Shown here piece after piece: positions 8,536 through 17,496 of a DNA stretch of 64,000 nt. A model generated the notes under the pieces. It was not told the origin of the DNA. It searched no databases and saw nothing but the letters and a program-made list of their open reading frames with translations. This DNA comes from JASJAR01 sp039198225. Its GTDB lineage: Bacteria; Pseudomonadota; Alphaproteobacteria; Rhodobacterales; Rhodobacteraceae. The position numbers and the translations under genes are program-made. The stretch is taken from NCBI GenBank assembly GCA_039198225.1, contig JBCCTQ010000015.1, positions 1 through 64,000 of the forward strand. The letters run 5' to 3'. The stretch's first letter is position 1; every line of letters begins with the position of its first letter.

Positions 8536-9213
8536 TCAAACCTTCTCTGCGCCAGTCGCATCAAACGCCGCTAGAATCGCAGCGCACTTGTTCACAATGT
8601 GCTGTTTCATAATCCGACCGAGGCCTTTTGAATCACCCTTGCGCAATTTGACCATCATCTGCTCATGTTCTTCAACAGCCTGCGCCCAACGCTCTTCAGA
8701 CATATTGACCAAGAAACGGGCGCGCTGAACGCGCGCGGCCAAAAGCTTGTGATGCCCTTCGAGCAAAGCGTTACCCGATGCCCGGATGAGCGCTTGATGA
8801 ATGTCCTGATTGGCCCGGAAGTAGCGCTTTCGTTTGCGATTGGCATATGCGTCAAGCATCGCCTCATGGCGGCCTTCTATCCAACGCATGTCAGACTGAT
8901 CTAGCATGCCGCAGGCCAACTCACCGGCCAACTGTTCGAGCACCGCCAAAATCGCAAAGGCGTCCAGAAGCTCTTCACGGGTCGCCTCTGTGACCCGCGC
9001 GCCCCGGTTGGCTTGCAGGGTCACGAAGCCCTCTGAAGCCAACACCTTGAGCGCCTCCCGCAAGGGTGTTCGGGAAACTCCAAAAGCCTCGCAAAGCTCT
9101 TTCTCAGGAATCTTTTCTCCAGGTTTCAGCCGGTCTTCAATGATGAGGTCCCGTAGCCGCACCACGAGTTCTTCGTGCAGGGTCGGGCGCTCGATGGTTT
9201 CAATTGAGACCAT
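8536..9213 (-). CDS. GntR-family regulator with FCD domain
   Basis: A 225-residue regulator. The GntR helix-turn-helix is clear (PGEKIPEKELCEAFGVSRTPLREALKVLASEG) and the FCD ligand domain follows with its metal-binding histidine pattern (DIHQALIRASG, EEHEQMM, MKQHIV). Its start overlaps the end of the upstream FAD/Fe-S dehydrogenase gene by 14 bases, so the two are co-transcribed. It probably controls the divergent dehydrogenase and aminotransferase promoters; the 18-bp palindrome at 12161 is the obvious candidate site. Confidence 0.92.
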   Translation of the reverse strand: MVSIETIERPTLHEELVVRLRDLIIEDRLKPGEKIPEKELCEAFGVSRTPLREALKVLASEGFVTLQANRGARVTEATREELLDAFAILAVLEQLAGELACGMLDQSDMRWIEGRHEAMLDAYANRKRKRYFRANQDIHQALIRASGNALLEGHHKLLAARVQRARFLVNMSEERWAQAVEEHEQMMVKLRKGDSKGLGRIMKQHIVNKCAAILAAFDATGAEKV

Positions 9214-12097
9214 TAGATTCTCCGGTGTTGGTCAAAACATGATCTAGAAAACGCGCAAGATGCACCGCCTTGCGAGGTGTTCCGTCAGCGATCTGGTGGC
9301 GGCAGGACGTGCCATCGGCGATAATCACGGCATCGGCAGGGGCCGCAGCGAGTGCAGGAAACAAGTCCAGGTTGGCCATTTGCTGAGAAATATCAATCGT
9401 CTCGGGCGCATATCCAAAAGCGCCAGCCATACCACAGCAGCTACTATCGATCATGGTGACCTTGGCGTCTGGTATCCGTTCAAGGACACGAAGGGTTGGC
9501 GAAACGACATCATGGGCTTTTTGATGGCAGTGTCCGTGTACATAAATCGGTTGCGTGATTGGTTCGAATTGCAGGTCCGTTAACTCAGAAACGAGTTCTC
9601 CAAACGTGCAAGTTGCAGCCGCCAGAGCTTCCGTGTCTGGACCGGGCAAAAGGGCAAGAAATTCATCCCGGAATGTCAGGATTGACGAAGGCTCGAGGCC
9701 AACAATGCGAAGACCTTTCCTGACGGCGACGCGGGTTGCGTCGATCACTCGCCGGGCTTCCGCCCGCGCCTCTTGGACACAACCAATTGAAAGAAGTGTC
9801 CGGCCGCAGTCTAACGCTTTACGGCTTCCGTCGCCTGCCACCGCGACGCGCAATCCTCCAGCGCGCAAGATACGGACGGCGGCGCGCAAATTCTCGGGTT
9901 CAAAGTATCGGTTGAAGACGTCGGCGAAGAGGAGAACATCCGGGGCACTATCTTGCACCTCGCTGTCACGAAACGGGTTCGACGACCAGACAGGCACATC
10001 GCGGCGATGCGAGATCGCGGTCACGCGCTCCGTTGATTTGCGAATGAGCCCGACTTTGTTGCGCAGGTTCGTCAGCCAAGCAACCTTGGAGGCATAGGGT
10101 GCATAGCGCGGCAGGTATCCGACGATTTTATCGGCAAACGTCGTACCATTCTCCTTTTGTCGCGCCGCCAGCACCTCTATTTTCATGCGCGCCATGTCGA
10201 TGCCAGTCGGACATTCACGGCGGCAAGCTTTACATGACACGCACAACTTCATGACATCGACGATCGAATTTGATGTCAGGCCACCCTCGATTTGGCCACT
10301 GATGGCAAATCGCAGCGTGTTCGCTCGGCCGCGTGTCGTATCGCGTTCATCCCGCGTCGCCCGAAAGGAAGGGCACATCACACCGCCCTTGAGTTTCCGG
10401 CATGCGCCGTTGTTGTTGCACATTTCCACAGCGCCCTGGAAACCGCCTCCAGCTCCCGGCCAAGCGGACCAGTCGAGGGAGGATTCGAATTCGGGAACGA
10501 TGTAGCGCGGCCCATAGCGAAACAGGCGACGGTCATCCATTGAGGGCGCATGAACGATCTTACCGGGGTTCATTAATCCGTTCGGATCAAAGCGGGCTTT
10601 CACCTCTTCGAACGCACTTACGATCCGCGCTCCAAACATTTTCTCGTGGAACTCAGAGCGCACTATCCCATCCCCGTGCTCGCCAGAGTGGGACCCCTTG
10701 AAGTACCGCACGAGTTCGAAGGCCTCTTCTGCGATCGCGCGCATCGTTTTGACGTCCTTGTCCTGTCGCAGGTTCAAGACAGGGCGGACGTGGAGGCATC
10801 CAACCGATGCATGGGCGTACCAAGTTCCCTTGGTGCCGTACTTCGCAAAGATCTCGGACAGGCCTTGAGTGTACTTTGCCAGATCCGGTAGGGCCACGGC
10901 ACAATCCTCGACGAAAGAGATCGGCTTGCCCGCCTCCTTCATCGACATCATGATATTCAATCCGGATTTGCGGTATTCGGCAATCGCGCCTTGCAGCGCG
11001 GCATCGATCACGGAAAGTGAACCGCCCCAGCGGTCGCCAGACCCGCTGAACGCATATCCTAGATCGCCCATTAACTCCGACAGGGCTCCCAGCTTCGCCA
11101 TATTGGCCTTCGCATCGCCTTCGGCAAATTCGACAAGCAACAAGGCCGCGGGACTGCCCTCGACAAACGCCTCGATGGTCTCGCGGAACATCGGAATGTC
11201 GCGCCCCAGCGCAATCATCGTGTCATCAATCAATTCAACGGAGAGTGGAGCCAGGCTGACCAGATGCTGCGCTGCATCCATTGCCGCGTAGAAATTTGGA
11301 AAGTGGCAAATGCCGACAACCTTCTCGCCGGGCAATTGTGCAAGTTTAAGTTCCAGCTCCGTGAAGTATGCAAGTGTGCCCTCCGAGCCGACCAAGAGAT
11401 GGGCCATGTTAACATCCCTGCCCGCCAGGGCATCGATGTTGTAGCCGCCAACACGACGCAGGACCTTCGGAAACCGCGCATCAATTTCAGATGCCTCGCG
11501 CGCCCCAAGGGCCACCATATCGGCAAACAGGTCAGCATATGGGCCAGGGGCAGGTTTTTTGCCATTGAACTTAGCCCTAGTACCGTCAGGCAAAATCGCG
11601 GAAATGGCATGAACATTGTCACGCATGATCCCGTATCGAAGCGACTTGCCGCCGGAAGAATTGTTAGCCGCCATGCCCCCCAGCGTGCATCGAGACGCTG
11701 TCGAAGGATCGACTGGAAACCAAAGGCCATAAGGTTTGAGAGCGTGATTGAGCTCGTCCAACACGACGCCCGGCTCTACACATGCGCGCAGGTTTTCTGG
11801 ATCAATTTCCAATATGCGATTCAAGGACTTGGAATTGTCGATCACGACGGCCTGATTGACGGTCTGACCGCATTGGGATGTCCCGCCGCCGCGCGGAAGT
11901 ATGGGCACGCCCTCATCCCTTGCGACACCCATCACGGCTTCGACGTCTTCTACGGATTTGGGCGCAACAACTGCTTCGGGAACCATCTGGTAGACGGACG
12001 CATCTGTTGCGTACCGCGCGCGCGATGCCGCATCGGCCATCACCTGCCCTGAAACCTCAGCTTTTAGGCGACTAGTAAGGTGATCATTCCGACGCAT
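9200..12097 (-). CDS. FAD-linked oxidase fused to Fe-S/CCG domain (D-2-hydroxyacid dehydrogenase-like)
   Basis: A 965-residue fusion. An FAD_binding_4 domain (PRGGGTSQCGQTV near residues 69-81) is followed by a GlcD/D-lactate-dehydrogenase C-terminal substrate domain with HSGEHGDGIVRSEF. Cys clusters lie near residues 560-575 and 619-629 (CVSCKACRREC), and a C-terminal CCG domain has HGHCHQKAH and SSCCGMAGAFGY. This matches the YdiJ/Dld-like D-2-hydroxyglutarate or D-lactate dehydrogenases, which pass electrons to quinone or another carrier. The frame extends to 12190, but the ATG at 12097 has GGAGAGG ideally placed. It is divergent from an aminotransferase and cotranscribed with a GntR regulator. 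Confidence 0.9.
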   Translation of the reverse strand: MRRNDHLTSRLKAEVSGQVMADAASRARYATDASVYQMVPEAVVAPKSVEDVEAVMGVARDEGVPILPRGGGTSQCGQTVNQAVVIDNSKSLNRILEIDPENLRACVEPGVVLDELNHALKPYGLWFPVDPSTASRCTLGGMAANNSSGGKSLRYGIMRDNVHAISAILPDGTRAKFNGKKPAPGPYADLFADMVALGAREASEIDARFPKVLRRVGGYNIDALAGRDVNMAHLLVGSEGTLAYFTELELKLAQLPGEKVVGICHFPNFYAAMDAAQHLVSLAPLSVELIDDTMIALGRDIPMFRETIEAFVEGSPAALLLVEFAEGDAKANMAKLGALSELMGDLGYAFSGSGDRWGGSLSVIDAALQGAIAEYRKSGLNIMMSMKEAGKPISFVEDCAVALPDLAKYTQGLSEIFAKYGTKGTWYAHASVGCLHVRPVLNLRQDKDVKTMRAIAEEAFELVRYFKGSHSGEHGDGIVRSEFHEKMFGARIVSAFEEVKARFDPNGLMNPGKIVHAPSMDDRRLFRYGPRYIVPEFESSLDWSAWPGAGGGFQGAVEMCNNNGACRKLKGGVMCPSFRATRDERDTTRGRANTLRFAISGQIEGGLTSNSIVDVMKLCVSCKACRRECPTGIDMARMKIEVLAARQKENGTTFADKIVGYLPRYAPYASKVAWLTNLRNKVGLIRKSTERVTAISHRRDVPVWSSNPFRDSEVQDSAPDVLLFADVFNRYFEPENLRAAVRILRAGGLRVAVAGDGSRKALDCGRTLLSIGCVQEARAEARRVIDATRVAVRKGLRIVGLEPSSILTFRDEFLALLPGPDTEALAAATCTFGELVSELTDLQFEPITQPIYVHGHCHQKAHDVVSPTLRVLERIPDAKVTMIDSSCCGMAGAFGYAPETIDISQQMANLDLFPALAAAPADAVIIADGTSCRHQIADGTPRKAVHLARFLDHVLTNTGESNGLN

Positions 12098-12160
12098 GGG
12101 GACCTCTCCATGCACATCGGCCTTCGATCTGCCTTGCAACATGGGAAACGACGTTGAGGC

Positions 12161-12178
12161 AATTATGAATTCATAATT
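12161..12178. promoter_or_regulatory. Perfect 18-bp palindrome in divergent promoter
   Basis: AATTATGAATTCATAATT is its own reverse complement and lies in the 139-base space between two divergent genes whose operon includes an FCD-type GntR regulator. It is the best candidate operator for that regulator. It does not obviously match the textbook FadR/VanR half-sites. Confidence 0.6.
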
Positions 12179-12236
12179 ACGTTTGCGCAATGCCGTTCCA
12201 TGCCGTCAGCTCGTGACGCAGGGGAGTACAAAGAAA

Positions 12237-13409
12237 ATGCGCCGAAGTGGATTGCACTTCCTTCAGATCCCCGGACCGAGTTCGGTACCGGATCGCATCC
12301 TCAAGGCAATTGGGCGGCAGACGATCGACCATCGGGGTCCCGACTTCGCCGCAGTGGGGAAGAAGGCGCTTGAAGGTATCAAGACGATCTTCAAAACGAA
12401 ACATCCCGTGATCATCTATCCTTCGTCAGGGACCGGAGCGTGGGAAGCTGCCCTGGTGAACACCCATTCGCCGGGCGACAAACTCCTGATGTTTGAAACC
12501 GGCCACTTCGCATTCATGTGGGCCAAGATAGCCAAAAAAATCGGGCTTGCACCAGAGACGATCGAAGGAGATTGGCGTCGTGGCGCGGACCCGGACCTGA
12601 TCGAAGCTCGGCTGCGCGCCGATAGGGCTCACGAAATCAGGTCCGTCTGCGTCGTTCATAACGAAACTTCGACTGGATCGGTTTCTCCGATAGCTGATGT
12701 GCGAAAGGCGATCGATGCTGCAGGTCATCCTGCGCTCTTGTTGGTCGATACAATATCTGGCCTCGCGTCGATCGACTTTCGTTTTGACGATTGGGGCGTT
12801 GATGTCGCTATATCAGGTTCACAAAAGGGTCTGATGCTGCCCCCAGGGCTGGGTTTCAATGCCGTCAGTCCAAGGGCGATGGACCGAGCCAAGACCGCCG
12901 AATTGCCCAAAGGCTATTGGGATTGGCACGACATGCAGGGCCCCAATCGAGAGGGCTATTTTCCCTACACACCTGGGACCAACCTGCTCTACGGCCTGAA
13001 CGAAGCGATCGATATGCTGTCTGAAGAAGGGTTGGACAACGTTTTTGCTCGCCACGCTCGCCACGGTGAAGCAACGCGCAGAGCCGTCAGAGCATGGAAC
13101 CTGGAGGTTCTATGCGGCCAACAAGGACAGGAATCCGGCGTCCTGACGGCGGTGTTGATGCCTGAGGGCCATTCGGCAGATGCTTTCAGGTCAAAAGCAC
13201 TTGCATCCTACAATATCTCCCTCGGCAACGGGCTGTCGAAAGTCGCAGACAAGGTCTTCCGCATCGGCCACTTGGGAGACTTCAATGATTTAATGCTGAT
13301 GGCGACTCTCTCTGGGGTGGAGATGGGCCTGTCGGCAGCATCTGTCCCCCACACGCCGGGCGGCACGCAGGCTGCCCTGAACTTTCTTGCCGCCAGCCCA
13401 ACTAATTGA
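12237..13409 (+). CDS. Serine/alanine-glyoxylate-type aminotransferase (class V)
   Basis: A 390-residue PLP enzyme close to the SgaA/AGAT group. The start motif FLQIPGPSSVPDRIL, the SSGTGAWEAAL phosphate cup, the VHNETSTG segment, the VDTISGLAS aspartate and the Schiff-base lysine (Lys197 in GSQKGLMLPPGLG) are all present. The ATG at 12237, preceded by GGGGAG, is preferred over an in-frame start 18 codons upstream. Relatives use glyoxylate as amino acceptor with serine, alanine, aspartate or ureidoglycine as donor. With the divergent 2-hydroxyacid dehydrogenase it may shuttle between amino, hydroxy and oxo acids; the specific substrate is unknown. Confidence 0.9.
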   Translation: MRRSGLHFLQIPGPSSVPDRILKAIGRQTIDHRGPDFAAVGKKALEGIKTIFKTKHPVIIYPSSGTGAWEAALVNTHSPGDKLLMFETGHFAFMWAKIAKKIGLAPETIEGDWRRGADPDLIEARLRADRAHEIRSVCVVHNETSTGSVSPIADVRKAIDAAGHPALLLVDTISGLASIDFRFDDWGVDVAISGSQKGLMLPPGLGFNAVSPRAMDRAKTAELPKGYWDWHDMQGPNREGYFPYTPGTNLLYGLNEAIDMLSEEGLDNVFARHARHGEATRRAVRAWNLEVLCGQQGQESGVLTAVLMPEGHSADAFRSKALASYNISLGNGLSKVADKVFRIGHLGDFNDLMLMATLSGVEMGLSAASVPHTPGGTQAALNFLAASPTN

Positions 13410-13697
13410 GTTGGAGAAACGGAAAGACCTGAACTGCCTAAAGCATGCAGGCCCGACGCTTCTGTCACATTCGAGGTTTGATCTTGTGACTTTGATGTCG
13501 GGCTTTGCTTCCCGGAAAAGCCCGCATTGCACGAAAAGTCCACAAAAGTTCGGAAACGGAATCCAAGTATGAGACTTTTGACTTCGGCGTTGGGCGGCGA
13601 GCGGAACGCCACCCTTCTAAGAGATGTGGCAATGCCGTTACGCACATAAAGTCCGCTCCGAGCCCAATGAAACGAAGAGATCAAGTAATCTATCAGG

Positions 13698-14486
13698 CTA
13701 CCCAGAAGGCACCATGGCCAGGACACGCAGGGGGCTGCCCGATCCGTTCTGAATCTTCAGCGGTGCAGCGATTATCATGGCACCCTTCGGAGGCAGACGA
13801 TCCAATTTTGTCATGCACTGCAATCCAAGTTTACCACTCCCATTAAGGATTTCATGGACCGGGTATTGCGGAACAAACAAGAATGATTGTCCCGCATCAC
13901 TGCCGACAGTTTCAGTGCCGAAGCCGAGAACGTCTCGTTCAAACACCAAGAAATTCACGGCCTCAACATCCGGTCCGGGAGAGTGTGAGCCATCCTCCTT
14001 CCGATTTGTCCAATTCTTCTGGTCGGCGACTTTGCGCCAGTCAGACCTTAGAAAAACCCAAGATCCGGCTTCGATCTGACCATGCGTCTCTTCCCAAGCC
14101 TCGATGTGGTTGCGCGTCAAAATAAAACCCTTGTCTTCCGCGACCTCGACGCTGCAATCAATGACGCATGCGGGTGCGATGAATTGCTCAACGGCAATAG
14201 TGTCAACTGAATTCTTTGGAAGGTCCTTTCCGGTTATCCAATGAATAGGTGCATCAAGGTGAGTGCCCGTGTGTTCAGAGAGTGATATATTATTCCAATA
14301 CCAGCGTGGGCCTGCATCATCGTAGTGCGAAATTACATCACACGTGAATTGGCGCCCTTGTTTCATCGGAGGCGGCATTTTAATGATTGGAAATTCCGGC
14401 GTCAGAGTTTCCGTGAGGTCGACGATCGTCACATCGCCTTGCTTCAAAGCCGCCGCGAGCAGGTTCAAAATTTCGATACTGGACAT
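13698..14486 (-). CDS. Cyclase family protein (kynurenine formamidase-like hydrolase)
   Basis: A 262-residue metal-dependent hydrolase of the cyclase family (PF04199). The diagnostic HTGTHLDAPIHW motif supplies the metal ligands, and DLTETLTPEFP near the N-terminus is typical. The family includes kynurenine formamidase, isatin hydrolase and related amide or ring hydrolases. GAGG lies just upstream of the ATG. It is convergent with the aminotransferase gene and has no obvious partner on its own strand. Confidence 0.9.
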   Translation of the reverse strand: MSSIEILNLLAAALKQGDVTIVDLTETLTPEFPIIKMPPPMKQGRQFTCDVISHYDDAGPRWYWNNISLSEHTGTHLDAPIHWITGKDLPKNSVDTIAVEQFIAPACVIDCSVEVAEDKGFILTRNHIEAWEETHGQIEAGSWVFLRSDWRKVADQKNWTNRKEDGSHSPGPDVEAVNFLVFERDVLGFGTETVGSDAGQSFLFVPQYPVHEILNGSGKLGLQCMTKLDRLPPKGAMIIAAPLKIQNGSGSPLRVLAMVPSG

Positions 14487-15038
14487 TGGTCCTCAAAGGC
14501 TCGTGGCGCGAAGTTTAAGTGAATTCCGAGTCAGCGTACAGCGCATCTCGCCATTGGGTGACAATTCCGAGGTCATGCTCGGAGCGTAGCTTGACCGCTG
14601 TTCCAAAAAGTATGCTTTCGGTTCTATTCGAATGTTAGTTCTTGAATATCCGGCTTATCCTGCGGTTCCGACCTTCAGTCCCAACGATATCGAGCAGGTG
14701 CAGCGAATGTGAGCAATGCGGGTGCGATCGCAACACTTGAAGCCCGCGCTCAAGGCCGGCTTTTGGCCAGCAAATCATGATGGATCTCCAATCAATGCTC
14801 TTTCTCCCGTTCCCGGCTGGGTTCAAGTGGCAGAAGCAGCAAGCGGGACGCGTCAAATCAAGGCCTAGGTCTGAAGTCAGAGCAATGGCGCAGGTTTTGT
14901 GCCATTGCTCCTTAGACTTCAGCCGACAGTGCAATACTCAGACCCAAGCGGCTATGGTCAACGAGTAAAGGATTGCCGCTTCTTCAAGTGCCCGGTTCAG
15001 GCACGTCAATTAGGCCAAGGCGCTTAGTTTCGCTCCGG
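14487..15038. other. Non-coding gap with one long hairpin
   Basis: About 550 bases between two minus-strand genes. No open frame here has a ribosome site or recognisable motif. The one strong structure is the inverted repeat at 14871-14922, listed separately. The stretch just upstream of 14486 should hold the promoter of the cyclase gene. Confidence 0.4.
14871..14922. repeat. Long interrupted inverted repeat (hairpin)
   Basis: The inner stem GAGCAATGGC / GCCATTGCTC is 10 bp and perfect with an 11-base loop. An outer 8-bp stem CTGAAGTC / GACTTCAG extends it across an asymmetric 1-versus-4-base internal loop. It lies 117 bases beyond the stop of the minus-strand binding-protein gene and lacks a U-tract, so its role is unclear: mRNA 3' structure, small RNA or a REP-like element. 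Confidence 0.6.
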
Positions 15039-16508
15039 TTACTCCGTCCAGAAAACGCCTGTGAGGTCATTCGCCTGGGTTGGAGAATTTTCCCAAAGAC
15101 CGTTGATCTTTGCGTTCGCCACCCCGGTTTTGGCTAGTTGGAACAGGTACCCATTCACATAGTCATCGGCAATTATGCGTTGTGCCTCTTGATTAAGCTC
15201 GGTCCGGCGCGTTGCTTCGGATGTGACTGCAAGCTCGGAAATCACGGCTTGAAAATCCGGATTATCGTACTGAAAGTAATAATCCGGGCGGGCGTAGATG
15301 CCGATGTCGGCTGGCTCTGTATGGCTCACAATCGTAAGATCAAAGTCCTTTCCCGAAAAGACCTGCTCCAGCCATTGCGCCCATTCAACATTGGTAATTT
15401 CCGTATCAATGCCCACCTCGCGCAATTGCGAGGCGATGATCTCACCTCCGCGACGCGCATAGGCCACGGGTGGTAACGCCAGTCGCAAGGTCAGGTCTGA
15501 CACACCGGCTTCGGCCAAAAGAGCACGGGATTTATCCGGGTCGTAATCAGATTGCCCGGTCAGATCGACATAATCAGGATTGTGCGGCGCAAAATGCGTT
15601 CCGATGGGCGTACCATAGCCGAACATGGCCCCGTCAATGATGGCCTGGCGGTCTATGGCGTGGGCGATTGCTTTGCGCACGCGCACATCCGCCAAGTTCC
15701 CCGATTTGTTATTGGTCGACAGAATGGTCTCGCCTTCGGTCGAGCCGACGATCACCTTGAAGCGCGGATCGGCTTCAAACTGGGTGAGTGTTTCAGGGGA
15801 CGGGTAGTTTGGAAAGGCGTCGATATCCCCGGCCATAAGGGCGGCAAAGGCCGCGTTTGGATCGCCGATAAACTTGAATGTCGCGCTCGCAAGCGCCGGT
15901 GCCTCGCCCCAATAATTGGGATTGCGGGACAGAACAACACTGTCGCCCTGGCGCCAGTCAACGAACGTGAAGGGTCCAGTCCCGACAGGAGCGGTCGCCG
16001 CTTGGTCGATCGTTTCCGGGGCTACGATCACCGCGTCGCCCCAAGCCATATTGAATGGGAAGTTTCCGTTGGGTTCGGAAAGGGTGACCTCGACGGTCAG
16101 CGGGTCAACCGCTGATACGCTGCTGATGCTTGCAAAGAGCGCTTTCTGGGCATTCGTACTTTCTTCGGCGCGTGCACGGTCGAGCGAGAAGATCACATCT
16201 TCAGCATCCATGGTCGAGCCGTCATGGAAAGTGACGCCGCTGCGCAAGTTGAAAGTATAAACGGTACCGTCTTCGGAAACGTCCCAGCTTGCGGCTAGGC
16301 CCGGCACCACTGCGCCATCAGATGCAAACCGGGTCAGACCTTCATAGACATTGCTGTAAACCACTTCGTCGATTGCCGCTGCTGCACCGCCCGTGGGATC
16401 GAGGTTGGGGGGTTCAAGTTGCATGCCGATGGTAATCGTATCTTGCTGGGCATGGCCGGCTGTCGCTGCCACAGTAATAAGGGCTACCCCAAGTGCAAAT
16501 CTTGTCAT
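15039..16508 (-). CDS. Peptide-type (family 5) ABC substrate-binding protein
   Basis: A 489-residue SBP_bac_5 protein with a clear signal peptide (MTRFALGVALITVAATAGHAQ). Family landmarks are present: LDPTGGAAAAIDEVVYSNVYEGL, GLAASWDVSEDGTVYTFNLR and VRKAIAHAIDRQAII. It binds oligopeptides or similar ligands in the periplasm. The matching permeases and ATPase lie about 2.3 kb away on the opposite strand, beyond a divergent GntR gene and an M20 gene; there is no other family-5 system in the window, so it most likely serves them. Confidence 0.93.
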   Translation of the reverse strand: MTRFALGVALITVAATAGHAQQDTITIGMQLEPPNLDPTGGAAAAIDEVVYSNVYEGLTRFASDGAVVPGLAASWDVSEDGTVYTFNLRSGVTFHDGSTMDAEDVIFSLDRARAEESTNAQKALFASISSVSAVDPLTVEVTLSEPNGNFPFNMAWGDAVIVAPETIDQAATAPVGTGPFTFVDWRQGDSVVLSRNPNYWGEAPALASATFKFIGDPNAAFAALMAGDIDAFPNYPSPETLTQFEADPRFKVIVGSTEGETILSTNNKSGNLADVRVRKAIAHAIDRQAIIDGAMFGYGTPIGTHFAPHNPDYVDLTGQSDYDPDKSRALLAEAGVSDLTLRLALPPVAYARRGGEIIASQLREVGIDTEITNVEWAQWLEQVFSGKDFDLTIVSHTEPADIGIYARPDYYFQYDNPDFQAVISELAVTSEATRRTELNQEAQRIIADDYVNGYLFQLAKTGVANAKINGLWENSPTQANDLTGVFWTE

Positions 16509-16569
16509 AAGTCCCTCCGATCCGTCCGGTTATCAAATAATAAAAGGGCGGAAAGGGAGCGGTTGCAAG

Positions 16570-16583
16570 ATTATTTTACAAAT
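16570..16583. promoter_or_regulatory. A/T-rich TTTGTAAAA element
   Basis: ATTATTTTACAAAT, read on the minus strand, contains TTTGTAAAA, the core shared with the element at 17448. It sits between the divergent binding-protein and GntR genes, where an operator would be expected. Support is a short similarity only. Confidence 0.3.
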
Positions 16584-16656
16584 CCGGACCGTCGCCTTGG
16601 AGCGAGAGCTGTGAGATTGCTTGACATGTTGCGCCCGCCTAAGCCACCCAAAGAAG

Positions 16657-17412
16657 ATGGCTGATACGACTGGTTTATTCGGCACAGAGCGACAAAAGGG
16701 GCTACACGAAGGTATCTACCGAAGCCTTCACCACGCGATCCTGTCAGGCCGCTACAAAGCCGGAGCGCGATTGCCGTCTGAAAGTGATCTCGCCCGGACT
16801 TTTTCCGTATCGCGTCCTGTATTGCGCCGCGCCATGGATTTGCTGCGACGCGACGGGCTTATCGAAAGTCGGCGCGGCTCTGGCAGTTTCGTCATGGATG
16901 CTACGGATCTGGCTGCATTGATCAGCGCCCACCGCGCTGATTTTCGCAATCATCTTAGGCAGATGCTGCGTGATCTTGAGTTTCGAGCGGTCCTGGAACC
17001 CATGGCGGCCTTTCTCGCAGCACAACGCAATCATCCCGACGATCTTGATCGGATGTCCGCCGCCCTAGAAGATTTCGAAGCAGCGCATCGGATAAATGCG
17101 ATCACCCATCACTTCGACTATTTGTTCCACGAAGCTTTGGCCCACGCCACCGGCAACCCGCGGTTTGTCCAAGCCATTCGCGCCTTGGAATACGAAGGAG
17201 ACGACGGACGCCTTCAGGTCAGAAATGCTATCCACTTCCCCAAAAATTCCGAAGGTACCAAAGTGCTAGAAGAGCATGTGCGCGTTTTTGAGCTGATCCA
17301 GTTCCGCGACGCAGAAGGCGCACGAAGGGCCATGGCAGACCACATAGATGCCGCCCGGCGCCGTCAGGAAAATTACTTGATGAAAGGCCCAAAAGTTACG
17401 GCGGGCCTTTGA
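16657..17412 (+). CDS. GntR/FadR-family transcriptional regulator
   Basis: A 251-residue regulator with a canonical GntR DNA-binding domain (AGARLPSESDLARTFSVSRPVLRRAMDLLRRDGLIESRRGSGSFV) and an FCD-type ligand domain (DYLFHEALAHATGN, EEHVRVFELI, MADHIDAARRR). I take the ATG at 16657, although AAAGAAG lies too close to be ideal; the in-frame TTG at 16621 is the alternative. It is divergent to the binding protein and reads toward the M20/ABC operon, so it likely governs both. Confidence 0.9.
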   Translation: MADTTGLFGTERQKGLHEGIYRSLHHAILSGRYKAGARLPSESDLARTFSVSRPVLRRAMDLLRRDGLIESRRGSGSFVMDATDLAALISAHRADFRNHLRQMLRDLEFRAVLEPMAAFLAAQRNHPDDLDRMSAALEDFEAAHRINAITHHFDYLFHEALAHATGNPRFVQAIRALEYEGDDGRLQVRNAIHFPKNSEGTKVLEEHVRVFELIQFRDAEGARRAMADHIDAARRRQENYLMKGPKVTAGL

Positions 17413-17447
17413 TGTGAGGCACCAAATAAGCAGGGGCACATCGCTTG

Positions 17448-17463
17448 ATTTTTTGTAAAAAAT
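17448..17463. promoter_or_regulatory. A/T dyad upstream of the M20/ABC operon
   Basis: ATTTTTT-GT-AAAAAAT is a symmetrical 16-mer apart from its central GT. It lies 33 bases before the M20 start, next to a TTGACA at 17465. It shares TTTGTAAAA with the element at 16570 and is a candidate site for the neighbouring GntR protein. Confidence 0.4.
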
Positions 17464-17496
17464 ATTGACAACATGGTTTGTCGCGAGGCGGGTGGC

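Noticed and set aside
12237..13409. Aminotransferase as BhcA of the beta-hydroxyaspartate cycle
   Set aside because: The family fits, but the dehydratase, aldolase and reductase genes and the IclR regulator of that cycle are absent from the neighbourhood.
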